Below are positions 1 to 16,189 of a stretch of DNA of 64,000 bases, in pieces (the stretch's first letter is position 1; every line of letters begins with the position of its first letter). The notes below the pieces were generated by a model, which saw only the letters and a list, made by a program, of their open reading frames with translations, made no database searches and was not told the DNA's origin. Both the position numbers and the translations under genes were made by a program. Origin of the DNA: Rhodeus uyekii (taxonomy: Eukaryota > Chordata > Actinopteri > Cypriniformes > Acheilognathidae); NCBI GenBank assembly GCA_037043235.1, contig JAWRVZ010000041.1, forward strand, positions 3,690,001-3,754,000, in the 5' to 3' direction.

Positions 1-1545
1 CCATCTCATCTCAGGCAACTGATTTGTAGAACATATCAGCTGTTTGATTATCTGTCAAAGGTTATCTTACAGCTCTAACCAGCTAAATCTGCTAGAGCAT
101 CTTGGACTACAATGATCAGCTTGGACCATCTAGAAAAAAAACACGTGAAACCAGCTACTGTCAGAAAGGCAAAGGTAATATAGAGTAGCTACAATAACTC
201 CAACCTTGTGGTTCAAATTAGCCCATAATAACATACTGATCATAATCCATCTGATCAGTTTTAAAGGTGTCCCACTCTATCGAACCGCATCCTGGTATTT
301 AAGCATTTAATCAGTCATAACATTTATTTGACCTAATGTCCCACTTTTGCTGAACAAATTTCAAATATAAACCCATGGAAACACATAGCCTATTATGTGA
401 ATACACAGGGGCAGCGAATACATTCTTATAGCCCTTTCATTCATTTATTTGAGATGTCTCAAAATGTCAGTATTATTGATTAAACTTTTTTTTTAAAATA
501 TCAATCCACACTCTCCTTACAATAATCAAGACGCATAACAATGAAGCAACATGATATCAAAACTACTCTATGACCATAACATTGAGACGATATTGCTAGC
601 GATGTGAGGTTCACTGTGGTTATGCATGCAAAAATATTTAAAACATTAATTGCATTGCTTATCAGCTTATCAGGATATTAAAACATTTACATAATATATT
701 GAATGAAGTGCGTGCATGCCTACTTCGTCTGTACTGCAGATGACTGAATTTGACATTAAAAAGCTACTTTATATCAATGTTACTTCAAGAAAAGCTTCAT
801 TTAAGCCTTTTCAAGTGAAGAAATGCAGAAATACACACACCTTTCCAGCGTCCTCAATGCACGCGCACCGCATCCAGACTGGTGTTAAACTTCATGATGT
901 ACACAAATCCCTGTTAACGCAAAAAATGTTAATACAATCGCTGTAAACAGTCACTTTTGTGTAACATCGTGCTGCCATAACAGGTGTCTTTCACAGCCAT
1001 TCCAGTGCCTGCGCCTTGACTCAATTGCTCGGATGACGGATCTTTGCGGTGAGAACGCAACCAAACATCCAATGAGAAGACCGGGCTTTCATCCTTCTCA
1101 GTGGTTGTTTCTGTCAGGGGCTTTACCAGCAAATCAAAGTTATTTTTGCCTTTGATTGTTTATGCATGACTCGTTTTAAAGTGGATTCAATGGACCAGGA
1201 GGGAAGGAGGCAAATGATGATGATGGATAGGCACGCGCGCATATGTGTGCGTCTCCAATATCAACTCAATATTTCAAATACAGGCTGACGTCAGAAAGAG
1301 AGTGTTGGAACATTTTGTTTACATTAAAAAATTGCTTACACGCAATTTCTTAATTTATGGCTCCATTTCTCGAAACTACACACAAGACAGCAAAACATGC
1401 ACACAGCATGCAAAACGTCACACGTCTTTTGCAAAAGCAAACACTTCATCTAAAAATATTTTATTTCTGTATAGGAAGGTGAATTTCCTTGACATGGATA
1501 TTCAGAACTGTATTTACAGAAAAAAACAGAAATGCAAAGATGAAA

Positions 1546-5064
<3,519 letters not shown>

Positions 5065-5220
5065 CAGGGGAAGGCAACGTCGGTCCTGGAGAGCCTCTGT
5101 TCTGCAGAGTTTAGCTTCCACCCTTCAAACACAACTGAACTCAATATCGTCAGGATCTCTAAGGCTACAAGCTTTTTTTTTAGGTTCGCCGGGACAGCGG
5201 ACCAACGTTGCCTACCCCTG
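5065..5220. mobile_element. Small hAT-type MITE
   Basis: Terminal inverted repeat of 22 bp with two mismatches (CAGGGGAAGGCAACGTCGGT against CAGGGGTAGGCAACGTTGGT). Flanks GCCTAAGT and GCCTAGGA agree at 6 of 8 bases, a decayed 8-bp duplication. Confidence 0.8.
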
Positions 5221-5239
5221 GCCTAGGAAAACAATACAG

Positions 5240-5410
5240 CAGGCTTCCTCAAATCCGGTCCTAGAGAGCCACTGCAGAGTTTAGCTCCAACCTTAATCAA
5301 ACACACCTGAACAAGCTAATCAAGGTCTTGAGGGTTACAAGAGTTTGATCAGGGTTTGAACTAAACTCTGCGGCACAGTGTTCCTCCAGGGCTGGATTTG
5401 AGGAATCCTG
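5240..5410. mobile_element. Second small hAT-type MITE
   Basis: Begins CAGGCTTCCTCAAATCC; the other end inverted reads CAGGATTCCTCAAATCC. Flanks CAATACAG and CAGTACAG agree at 7 of 8. Only 19 bp separate it from the previous element. Its interior (AATCAAACACACCTGAACAA) recurs in part near 25300-25350. Confidence 0.8.
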
Positions 5411-5418
5411 CAGTACAG

Positions 5419-8400
5419 TATCACATGAATAGTCACAACTTTTTCCTTTTTTTCCAATGGAGTTTTGACAGGATGTGTGTTACTTGAAAACTACTAACCA
5501 ACTGTAATGCTTCAGCGGTGTTGTTATTCATATCCTGGCAAAAGCTTGCCAGGTCACGCTTGTCCTTTGTGAGTGCATCTCGACCATGGCATGCCATTAA
5601 ACGCTTCAATCGTTGGAAGAAAGTCATCCATGAGTAAGAGCTATGTTAGTTTGTATCGACTTTTGCACTGTTGTCGTAACAAAAATCAGTCCCAAAGTGA
5701 AAACCTTAAGTCAGTCTTCAGTTAACTAATACATTTGCATACGTTAAATCATTCTGTTTCAAGGAACAACATTTCCAACGAGGCAGTCACAATGAATCCT
5801 CTGTTCATTACGTTTCTAATGAGTCTATCACTGGGACTAGTGATGGATTTGATGATGGTGCAAGGCAGGGTTTCAAAAGCCTAAGTTCTCAATGAAAAAT
5901 GTAATATTTAAACCTGGCAAAGAACAGTAAGTTTAAACAAGAAATCTTTTCATGATCATCAGATACCGTACTTGAATAGAGTCCTGCTGTCATTAAGTCA
6001 AACATGGGCAACATTAACAAACTTCACATTTTCACTTGAATTATGCTGATTACATAATTAAGAATGATGAATGCATAACAGCATTTTCACTAATGGTCTC
6101 AGACTTAAGGATGACAGAGATGCTTAAAAAAAGACAAGTCATACCCTTTACAAAGCTAAATTAATGACTACGTTTCATGAGGCATGCAATATAGTGAGAG
6201 ATAATGTAAGAATGTCAACAGAAATGTTAAACTATTATAAACCTCTGGCCCAAAGGAGTTAATGTCTCACAGATAAAGATTATGCAGTTTTATGAACGAA
6301 CAAAAGGAAGCCCATATAAAAAAGAAGCACTTTCGTTAATGTGTGGACATTTGAGAATATGGAAAATGTAGAGTATATTTCAAATAAATAGGTTGTGACC
6401 TGAAATACACAACACAAACTTTTTTAGCATTTATTGCAAGCTTACAAATCTCCTTTGGAGTTCCCGCTTTAAATCATAATTTACAATGTGTGAGAACCAG
6501 CTTTAATGTGTGTTCTACTGTAACCCCACTCACAGGTGATTGTCTCTTTTACGGCCTCAGTTTGAGGACACACAGTGAGGACATTCTGAAAGATAAGAAA
6601 AGGTCTCCCACATTTATTGAATCAGCAATTCATCAACTTGAAAGTCTACAAAGAGCATGCAACATTAGCATCTAACATAATTTAGATTACTTTTAAATCT
6701 CATGACATGCCTCTGCGCTTGTAAATCTGTGTGTTTTTCCACAGATGTGACCGTGAGAGACGAACATTTCACACCGATTTGTATAGAATGTTTTTATAGT
6801 TCAGCTAAAGTGCAGTAATGATTGACGTACAAAATGATGTACTTACAAAATTATGTATTAATATACTTTATAGATGTATTTTAAATCTTGATGTTTATCT
6901 GAAAAAAAAAACAGATTTCTTCTGTACAGAATTAGTATTGCAATCATGGTCAACGTGGGCATGATTACAGCATTTAATTATACAACGATGTGGCTGTAAT
7001 ATTAGACATGATTTAAAAAAAAGAAAAGAGGAAGAAGCTTCTTTATTATCATGTTTCCTTCTTGAGCTAAAATAAAACAATGCAATTACACTGTTGCTGA
7101 CATTGATATATTACCTCTCACGTTTCAAATTACTATGTTAATACTTTTTTTTTTGCCACAGTCATAAAGTAGAACATAATTGCTTAGTGTTTGATGTTGT
7201 TTATGGCTGATGAAAAAATATGAAGGCCCTAAAACAAAAGTTGACAACAAGTGTAGGTGGCAAATCAATGTTAAACATTATATTAGTCCTGAAGATAACT
7301 ATCTTGGTATGATATATCTTCCTTGATTTCCTTATATGTTCTGCTTCAATGTCTAGGCAGCATTGACTTCCTCATGCATTAATTGAAGTTCCGTGTTTCC
7401 GTTTTAGGTGCAAAGATCAAGAGGACAAGAGCTCAATTAATGGTCCATGATGTGAGTCAACATCCTGTCACCGCTTCATGTCATTCTGATAGGTGAAAGA
7501 TTTCACAATCTCTGTGACTGTACATCTAATTATCTACCTCTATAGAAAAGAAATGTTGACAAAAGGTAAAAAGACAACATGGTGTTTTTGAATTTTTTAC
7601 TTGACTTAATTGATCTCATTAATATAACTTGGATAATAATAATCCATTTGCACTTAATAATTCACTGAATGTGAAATGCTGTTAAATCAAATCTTGTCAG
7701 GTCAACTAAAGATTACTTTTAATTTAGTGACAATTTAAAAAAAAATTCTATAAAAAAGACTAGCTCTTAACAGCAAACATATGAAAAGTGGCTAAAAGAG
7801 ATATCAGATAAAAACCTTAACCAAGTATAGTGTTTTGTATTATAAAATATTATTATGTTTATATAACAATATATATAACTTTCCTCATATTTTGTTTCAG
7901 TTTACTTGAACTTGTTGGGTCAGTAAAAATGATCCCCTCCGGACATCACTTTTGGCCACTACAGTATTTAAGTAGTAGTATTATTATTAAATTATTGATC
8001 ATTGTTAAGTAATAATTTTTCATAATAATCTTATTTTTAATAGGAAAATAATACTTTTATAAAACTAACTGCTTAACCCATTTATGCCGGGAGCTCTGAA
8101 AAATAAATAGATAAATAGACTAGTTGGGACAATATTATTGATCTAATATGTATTTTTGGGTAGATTCCAAATAATTTCGCTGTATCTGTGACTCAAAAAG
8201 CCCTGTTGTATAAAATGTAATTCATTTTTGGCAGAGTAACTGGCATTCATTAATATTTGATGTAGGTTTTACTTTTTTAAGCTATTTGAGGGTTTTTTTC
8301 TTTTCTTTCTGCTGTCCTGTTTTACAAACTTTACAAATTGCCTATTATCTACAATTGGCTCCATTATCTATTGGAACCATATTAGGACAATAAAGATCAG

Positions 8401-11179
8401 GGGTAAAGTTCTTGGTTAACTGTACCTCTTTACTGTACTTAATTTATACTTAATACGTGGTTATACTGGAATTTGTACAACTAAAATTTGTTACTACTGA
8501 GATTTTTTCATTGTTTTATTTTATATATCATCAAATCTTGATCTAACCGTTCCAATCTAAATTATATTTTTTAGGCTAATCATTAAAATCATTCTCCTGG
8601 TCAAATCACCTCCCCATGTAAGGCATATTTGGCAGAAGATCTGCACCATACAACTGACTTTACGTCAAGCATCACAAAGACAGGTGAGACAAGTTTAATC
8701 ATATGAATTTATAGGGACAGATTTTTGGCCTGTATGGATTTCTGTTCCCCAAAGGGCATTTCATTTGGTCATTAACTTGAGATTGGAAATTACACAAGGC
8801 AATAAATCAAAAAGGAATTATGTTATCCCCATAATTGTTGTCTTGTAAAACCTTTTATTTGATTTTGATACATATTAATGATCTCATGAATGCAAGCTTT
8901 CATAAAACAATGACGCAGGTTGGCTTCTGTTCACTTCCCGAACTGTCAAAGTTAATGCGACAAGAACACATTAACAGTTAAAAAATAGTGATGTTAAAGC
9001 AGGTTTTATTTGACCTTATGAATCACACATAGGTCAAGCTAGGGTTAACAGGTTTTGTTATATATATGGATATTTATCTTACAAAAATGCATGGCTTCGC
9101 TCCAGAAGGCCTTTATTTACCCCCTGGAGACAACTTTTATGATGGATGGATGCGCTTTTTGGGGCATCAAAATTTCAGTTACTATTCCTTCCCATTATAA
9201 AGCTTGGAAAAGCTAGGATATTTTTTAATATAACTCTGACTGTGTTTGGCTGAAAGAAGAAAATCATATACACATAACGATGGCTTGAGGGTGAGTAAAT
9301 TATTGGATAGTTTTCATTTTGAGTGGACTAAACCATTGTAAACCCTGACCTTACATTGCATTTACTTCAGAAAAGCTAACAGTGTTTACAGTTCACGAGT
9401 TAATTGTAAAAAAAAAAAGCAAAAAAAAAAACTAGAGCTTATTTACTGTTAATTATTACATGCATGTTTGAATAGATTTGACAAGTTTTTATGAAATCTA
9501 CCTTTTCATAAATTCTACCTTGTAGAACTGAGTTTTATAAATGTTGTAGTTTTAATTGGAGTATAAAGTAATCATTATATCTTAGAAATAAAATAGCATA
9601 TAAATAGCAGTCGAATATAATAGCTCTGTTTTTAATTTTGACCTCTAATATTATAGTAATGTACTATATGAGAGGGTTCCCTGTATAGTTTACAGCATTA
9701 GTTTTGAGAGATTTTTCCCAAAAGAACAACAGCAGATGTCATTCTGAATAATTGTCTATCAGTGTCTGTGGAGAAATTTAGCATTGGTGCATCTTCCTAA
9801 ATAAGGCAATTAATTATTCATGGAGATTTATAATGTATATATTTTAATTTGTATTATTCATAACTTCAAAAATGTTGACAGACTTTCTTAAGGACCCAGT
9901 TTCACAGACAGGGCTTAGATTAAACCAGGATTAGACTTAAATTTAATTTTTACATTTAAGTAGCTTTTATATATTTTAAGATATGTCAGTGTAAGTTGCT
10001 TTCATTTAAACACCTCAAGCATGCATGTTCTCCTTAGAAGTCATATTATTTTCTGTGTATTTGTGTATTTGTGCATAGAGACTTGTATTTATGTTTCCCA
10101 CTGTCCTGATTTTTTACTTGCGGCTCTTGGAGCATCTGATGCAAAGGTCAAAGCAGTTACAGGGCCATTAAATTATAAAGCAGTTTTAAAGCAGGCCACA
10201 CCTTAGCATGGAAGAGAATATTGACAATATTAAGTAAACACAATAAATAATGATCATTGTTTGTGAGCTCTGATAAGCAATAGCGAACTGAAGCATGTGA
10301 AGCTTCCTCTGTACAAACACGTGCGTTGGATTCTGTCTTTTCATGTCTGATTATGTGCCTGATAAGCGTGAGATACGTGTGCGGTGTTAAAAGTTGTTGG
10401 AGTGTCTGCTGTCGCCTGTGAGCGTGTCTGCAATGCCAATCATCACGTAGAATGACAACGGAAAGGGCTTGGTCGATAAACAGTTGCAATCTTGAAGTGA
10501 AATTGCATCATTATGTGTGGCCGCTATCACAAACTCAGACTGAAGCCTTTCGATGAACCTGGTGATTTTTATAATTATACACCAGTTATAAAAACAGATT
10601 TGCTGGTTTGATACTCTAAGCGTTTGTCTAAACATTTCAAGTAGTTGAACTGAAAGTTCTTGTTCATTATTAATTTGAGAGGATCAGCTTGAACAGACAT
10701 CATGCTGTCATAATGAACGTTCCTTTGAAGAAGGAACTTTCTGATTAATGATTGAAGGGTTTATCGAGACCAGACAGACATCAGGCTGTACAGCCATTTA
10801 AATGTCCATTGTGTCAGCACAGTTAACTGAACAAAGAATCTTTATACCTGAACATAAGATCTACATAAAATGACTAATTTTATTATGATAATAATTAACT
10901 CTTTCCCCACCATTGACAACATTTTCCGTCATCTATGACACAACGCTTCCACGTCATTGCCTTTTTCCGGCAATCCCTTATAAGTTATATGGTAGGAGGC
11001 ACTGTTACGGATCTTCTGGAATAGAACAGCATTTCTGAATCCAAAAACAAGTGAAGAAGATCTGTGTTAACTGGAAGGATTGGATAGAAGTTGCTTACGC
11101 ACAAACAAGCATTGTTTGACAACCAAACATTTAACATCATATAAATAAAAACTAATGTTAGAGAGAAAAATGTCAAACC
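5419..11179. other. Gene-free stretch before the minisatellite
   Basis: AT-rich with many homopolymers. A repeat-like TTCACAGACAGGGCTTAGAT lies near 9902 and GAGGGTGAGTAAAT near 9288. No supported gene. Confidence 0.6.
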
Positions 11180-12355
11180 CAGAGTAGTATGAGTATAATG
11201 TGTAGTGTGAGTAGTATGAAAATAATGTGTAGTGGGAGTAGTGTGTGTCGTATGATTGTAGTGTGAGTAGTGTGAGTAGTGTGTGTAGTGTGATTTGTAT
11301 GAATATAATGTGTAGTATGAGTATAGCGTGTGTAGCATGTGTAGCGTGAGTAGTTTGACTAGTATGAGTAGTGTGTGTAGCGTGAGTTGTATGAATCTAA
11401 TGTGTAGTGTCAGTAGTATGTGTAGCGTGTGTAGCTTGTGTATCGAGTGTAGCGTGAGTAGCGTGTGTAGCGCGAGTAGCGTGAGTAGCGTGACTAATAT
11501 GAGTAGTGTGTGTAGCGTCAGTAGTATGAATTTAATGTGTAGTGTCAGTAGCGTGTGTAGCTTGTGTATCGAGTGTAGCGTGAGTAGCGTGTGTAGAGTG
11601 AGTAGCGTGTGTAGAGCGAGTAGCGTGTGTAGCGTGAGTAGCGTGAGTAGCGTGAGTAGTTTGACTAGTATGAGTAGTGTGTGTAGCGTGAGTAGTATGA
11701 ATCTAATGTGTAGTGTCAGTAGTATGTGTAGCTTGTGTATCGAGTGTAGCGTGAATAGCGTGTGTAGCGCGAGTAGCGTGACTAATATGAGTAGTGTGTG
11801 TAGCGTCAGTAGTATGAATTTAATGTGTAGTGTCAGTAGCGTGTGTAGCGTGAGTAGCGTGTGTAGAGCGAGTAGCGTGTGTAGCGTGAGTAGTATGAAT
11901 TCAATGTGTAGTGTCAGTAGTGTGTGTAGCTTGTGTATCGAGGGTAGTGAAAGTAGCGTGTGTAGCGCGAGTAGCGTGTGTAGTGTGAGTAGTATGAATT
12001 TAATGTGTAGTGTCAGTAGTATGTGTAGCGTGTGTAGCTTGTGTATCGAGTGTAGCGCGAGTAGCGTAAGTAGTATGAGTAGAATTAATTTAATGTGTAG
12101 TGTCAGTAGTATGTGTAGCGTGTGTAGTGTGTGTAGCGTGAGTAGTATGAATTTAATGTGTAGTGTCAGTAGTGTGTGTAGCGTGAGTAGTATGAATTTA
12201 ATGTGTAGTGTCAGTAGTATGTGTATCGAGTGTAGCGTGAGTAGTATGAATTTAATGTGTAGCGTGAGTAGCGTGAGTAGTGTGTGTAGCGCGAGTAGTA
12301 TGAATTTAATGTGTAGTGTGAGTAGCGTATGTAGTGCGAGTAGCATGAGCAGTAT
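11180..12355 (+). repeat. 9-bp minisatellite (GTGWGTAGY)n with higher-order blocks
   Basis: About 1.2 kb of GTGTGTAGC/GTGAGTAGC-like units, punctuated roughly every 40-180 bases by AGTATGAATTTAATGTGTAG. Because the unit is 9 bp and lacks in-frame stops, one frame on each strand stays open for hundreds of codons (+ from 11328: SVCSVSS-type; - from 12346: TLHTLL-type). These are not treated as genes. Confidence 0.95.
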
Positions 12356-12724
12356 GACTGTTCAGGCTGGTGTGGATGGACTCAATTTACTCGATCTTTG
12401 TGCCATTTTTTTTAAATAATTTTTTTTGGTAAATGTTGGCAAAAAAAGAGTTAATCTTATGTGAACTTTCGTATACTGCTCTTTTGGTCTTCTAGCATAT
12501 TGATTTTATTACATAATTGTGATTTGTGATAACTGTACAATGAAATTATCTTTAGCTCTCTTTTCAGTTCAAACATTATCCAGAGGACGTGCGGTAAGAA
12601 TATGCTTGTGCAAAACCAAGATCCGCTTTGTTGTACTGGTAGTGAATAACAGTTTTTGGGTTAAGGCCTTAGTTTAACTACAAATTATGCAACATTCAAA
12701 CGTAAGAAGAAACTAGTCTCTTTT

Positions 12725-12955
12725 GAACACTAAGGTTGCATTTATTTAATAAAAAAAACAGTAAAAATATTGTGAAATATTAAAATGTACTGTTTTCTGG
12801 TTTAATACATTTTGAACTGCCATTTATTCCTGTGATGGCAAAACTAAATTTTCATTGTCACATGATCCTTCAGAAATCATTCTGATATGCTGACATGGTG
12901 CTCAAGAATAATTTCTTATCAATGTTGAAACCACATTAATCGTGATCTATCAGCC
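12725..12955 (+). repeat. Abundant cyprinid interspersed repeat, copy 1
   Basis: Text such as TTTATTCCTGTGATGGCAAA, CACATGATCCTTCAGAAATC and TATCAATGTTGAAA recurs at 23195-23440 and 52195-52495. Confidence 0.65.
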
Positions 12956-13563
12956 TAATACATGGACCAAAAACTGGACCAATATTGTATGTCTTAGCCA
13001 TTTTGACAACCGATTTGTATCAAAGTACAGTGGATTTAGTTAGCTAGTTACATATTCTTTTTTGTTGTCTATTACTCATTAAAAACAAAATTTAATCATG
13101 ACCCACTAGCTGTAAACTAGTGTCCTTCAGTGATCTTCTTTATTTTTTATTCATATGTATGGCTCACTTGGGTTTTCACTTTTGAAACTTCCTAAGAGGA
13201 ATACAATGCGCTTGGCTGTTATAACACGAAACATGAGATCATTATTGTTATATTTGCAAATAAGGGTACTCGGTGACTAAACATAGTCAATGTCTGCGGT
13301 GGTGGAAAAAAGGACCATAAAACAAAAAGAAAGGTGTAGCTTTGTTTTGATATTTGCTTGCATTGGTATTCTCATTGGGTTTAACTCACAAAGACACTAT
13401 TGTGTAGGTATTGTGTGGTTATTAATTAACCATAACTAGAGAGTGAAGAACAGGCCACTAGGCAAACCTAACTGAAGGATCCATAAAAGTGCATGTCACA
13501 ACTACAGATGAGGTCACGTAGCATTTATAAATTCTGTTTTACGACATTGTAAAATTTATCCTC

Positions 13564-13636
13564 TTTATTCATTAACAGCAAAGAAACAATAATAGCTTCT
13601 GATTGGTTGCTGCTCTGAGACTGTTTCCTTTATAAG
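13564..13636 (+). promoter_or_regulatory. Guanylin gene proximal promoter: HNF1-like site, inverted CCAAT, TATA
   Basis: TATAAG lies at 13631-13636, about 92 bases before the ATG. An inverted CCAAT box (ATTGG) lies at 13602-13606. On the minus strand 13564-13576 reads GTTAATGAATAAA, 11 of 13 positions of the HNF1 consensus GTTAATNATTAAC. HNF1 sites close to the TATA box are established for mammalian guanylin genes, so conservation here is plausible. Binding itself is inferred. Confidence 0.6.
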
Positions 13637-13727
13637 AGGAGACAGAACGAGGAGAAAGCCAGATATTGTTGTGAGAACCATTGAAAAACATACTGCACTA
13701 AACCATTCTCGAGAAGAACTAGCAAGC

Positions 13728-14425
13728 ATGAAGACCGTCCTGTGTGTCGCTTTCCTCATTGTGGCTCTTTGCCTGGTCTGTGAGGCTGTCCAAGTCCAGG
13801 TAAGCGCAAGCTTTTATTGCTTTCATTCATTACTACTGCTCTGTTATTAAACCTTCTTACTAGTTGCAATTATCCTCTGTACATATTTTAATATGATTTA
13901 TAGACAATTTGCTTCTGACCTCATTTTGTAACGAGTATACTGTTTCATATGACTCCTTTGAAACCATATGAGTCATTTGAGCCATTTATAAAAAAAATCA
14001 TTCTTACACTTTTCATTGTTTAACTCCAGCTCTCAGTCCTGAAGCATTGAACTCATCAGTTTCTTTCTTTTTCACCATCCTGCAGGAAGGTGATTTTTCC
14101 TTTTCATTGGACTCGGTGAAAGTTCTCCAGCAGTTGACTGAACAACCACGAACACAAAACCCCCGGTTGGCCAAAACAAGCTACTTTTCTGTATGTTCCA
14201 ATCCAACCCTGCCACAGGAGTTTGTGCCTCTGTGCATGCAGAGAGGAGCAACAATGTCTTTTGCAAGACTAGGTAGGAGTTCTGGTTTACTACTTAATTT
14301 GTGCACTGTAAATATAGTCAATAAATGACATTGACTAACTTGAGTTATTGTTTTGCCCTTTTTCAGCGTCTGTGCCTGTGGATGTCTGTGAAATATGTGC
14401 TTTTGCAGCATGTAGTGGCTGCTAA
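13728..14425 (+). CDS. guca2a: Guanylin-family prohormone (guanylate cyclase C agonist), 3 exons
   Basis: Coding exons are 13728-13799, 14086-14272 and 14367-14425 (72+187+59 nt, 105 codons plus stop), with introns in phase 0 and phase 1 and clean GT/AG ends. Residues 1-20 or so are a hydrophobic signal peptide starting MKTVLCVAFLIVALCLVC. Exon 2 begins EGDFSFSLDSVKVLQQL and carries the two prosegment cysteines (VCSNPTLPQEFVPLC). Exon 3 ends with the hormone core CEICAFAACSGC immediately before the stop. This is the four-cysteine pattern of guanylins, whose disulfides pair C1-C3 and C2-C4. Known family members are secreted and activate the apical receptor guanylate cyclase C, raising cGMP and driving chloride and fluid secretion. 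The core is closer to guanylin (AYAAC) than to uroguanylin (NVAC), hence the symbol; orthology is inferred. An AATAAA lies at 14459-14464. A decayed paralogue lies 8-10 kb downstream on the same strand. Confidence 0.95.
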
Positions 14426-14458
14426 TTCTTCCCATCATCCTCATCCTCATCTCCACTT

Positions 14459-14464
14459 AATAAA
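14459..14464 (+). terminator. Polyadenylation signal of the guanylin gene
   Basis: Canonical AATAAA 34 bases after the stop codon; the 3' UTR is therefore short, as is usual for guanylins. Confidence 0.75.
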
Positions 14465-14808
14465 ATCTGCATATTTTCAATCAATGCAATAAGTTCTCAT
14501 AGTTGACTAAACAAACATTGCAAATGCAAAACTGAAAATGACAGCACACTGTTAATGAACTGTTACTTAAACTTCCTTCCCCTCTTTCCTCTCCCCCATT
14601 TTGTTTTGTTACAACACATATTTCATTTATTTAAGAAGGGTCTTTTTTATTGTTTCTATTTCTTAGATTTACTGGGTTACTCCTTTGTGTGTGGTGATGT
14701 CTCAGTGTTCAATAAAATGCATCAAAAATCTCAATATCGCGTGTATTATTTTTTATTAAAGAATATGCTTGACATTACAAAAATCTTATTTCCTATATAC
14801 ATCTAGGA

Positions 14809-14810
<2 letters not shown>

Positions 14811-14841
<31 letters not shown>
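14811..14841. repeat. (TA)n tract at the 5' edge of the Tc1-like element
   Basis: About 15 TA units providing the TA target. Confidence 0.9.
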
Positions 14842-14844
<3 letters not shown>

Positions 14845-15968
14845 TCACCTAAAGGATTATTAGGAACATCTGTTCAATTTCTCATTAATGCAATTATCTA
14901 ATCAACCAATCACATGGCAGTTGCTTCAATGTATTTAGGGGTTGGTCCTGGTAAAGACAATCTCCTGAACTCCAAACTGAATGTCTGAATGGGAAAGAAA
15001 GGTGATTTAAGCAATTTTGAGCATGACATGGTTGTTGGTGCCAGACGGGCCGGTCTGAGTATTTCACAATCTGCTCAATTACTGGGATTTTCACATACAA
15101 CCATTTCTAGGGTTTACAAAGAATGGTATGAAAAGGGAAAAACATACAGTATGCGGTAGTCCTGTGGGCAAAAATGGCTTCTTGATGCTAGAGGTCAGAG
15201 GAGAATGGGCCGACTGATTCAAGCTGATAGAAGAGCAACTTTGACTGAAATAACCACTCTGTACAACTGAGCCAAAACATGCACAACCTTGAGGTGGATG
15301 GGCTACAACAGCAGAAGACCCCACCGGATACCACTCATCTCCACTAAAAATAGGAAAAAGAGGCTACAATTTGACAGTTGAAGACTGGAAAAATGTTCCC
15401 TGGTCTGATGAGTCTCGATTTCTGTTGAGACTTTCAGAATTTGGCGTAAACAGAATGAGAACATGGATCCATCATGCCTTGTTACCACTGTGAAGGCTGG
15501 TGGTGGTGGTGGTGTAATGGTGTGGGGGATGTTTTCTTGGCACACTTTAGGCCCCTTAGTGCCAGTTGGGCATTGTTTAAATGCCACAGCCTACCAGAGC
15601 ATTGTTTCTGACCATGTCCATCCCTTTATGACCACCATGTGCCCATCCTCTGCTGGCTACTTCCCGCAGGATAATGCACCATGTCACAAAGCTTGAATCA
15701 TTTCAAATTGGTTTCTTGAACATGACAATGAGTTCACTGTACTAAAATGGCCCCCACAGTCACCAGATCTCAACCCAATAGAGCATCTTTGGGATGTGGG
15801 GGAACGGTAGCTTCGTGCCCTGGATGTGCGTCCCAGAAATCTCCATCAACTGCAAGATGCTATCCTATCAATATGGGCCATATGTATATATAATAATCCT
15901 TATATATATTTATAATAATATATATAATAATCTATAACAATAATATATATAATAATCCTTCAGTGTAT
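14842..15968 (+). mobile_element. Decayed Tc1-like DNA transposon
   Basis: Starts CACTCACCTAAAGGATTATT inside a (TA)n tract, as expected for TA-targeting. The far end keeps only AATAATCCTT and a scrap of the inverted terminus. The + strand between 14990 and 15880 encodes pieces of a Tc1 transposase: QSAQLLGFSHTTISR-like DNA-binding text, GGGGVMVWGMFSW near 15495-15540 and the catalytic DNAPCHKA near 15672-15695, then PDLNPIEHLWD. Several short deletions (near 15270, 15377 and 15436) and frame breaks make it inactive. Confidence 0.9.
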
Positions 15969-15986
15969 ATATATATTGATGAGACT

Positions 15987-16185
15987 TTGATGGGACTCCA
16001 TTGACTTCCATAGTTTTTTTCCCATATATGGAAGTCAGTGGGGCCCATCAACTGTTTTGTTACCCATATTCTTCAAAATATATTATTTTGTGTTAAGCAG
16101 AAGAAAAAAATTCATACAGGATTGGAACATCTTGAGGGTGAGTAAACGATGACAGAATTTTCATTTTTTGAGACTATCCCTGTAA
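15987..16185. repeat. Common cyprinid repeat with terminal hairpin
   Basis: TTGATGGGACTCCATTGACT is inverted as AGTCAGTGGGGCCCATCAA within 65 bp, followed by the widespread text GAGGGTGAGTAAACGATGAC. Related pieces are at 9285-9340 and, reversed, at 23455-23535. Confidence 0.6.
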
Positions 16186-16189
16186 CACT

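Noticed and set aside
11180..12355. Possible CRISPR array because of regular repeats
   Set aside because: Units are 9 bp, contiguous and degenerate with no unique spacers; eukaryotic satellite DNA.
10985..12419. Two long overlapping reading frames (453 codons on -, 363 codons on +)
   Set aside because: Both are translations of the 9-bp minisatellite; composition is purely periodic and there is no domain or promoter.
15463..15696. 77-codon frame as an independent gene
   Set aside because: It is a fragment of the Tc1 transposase catalytic region.
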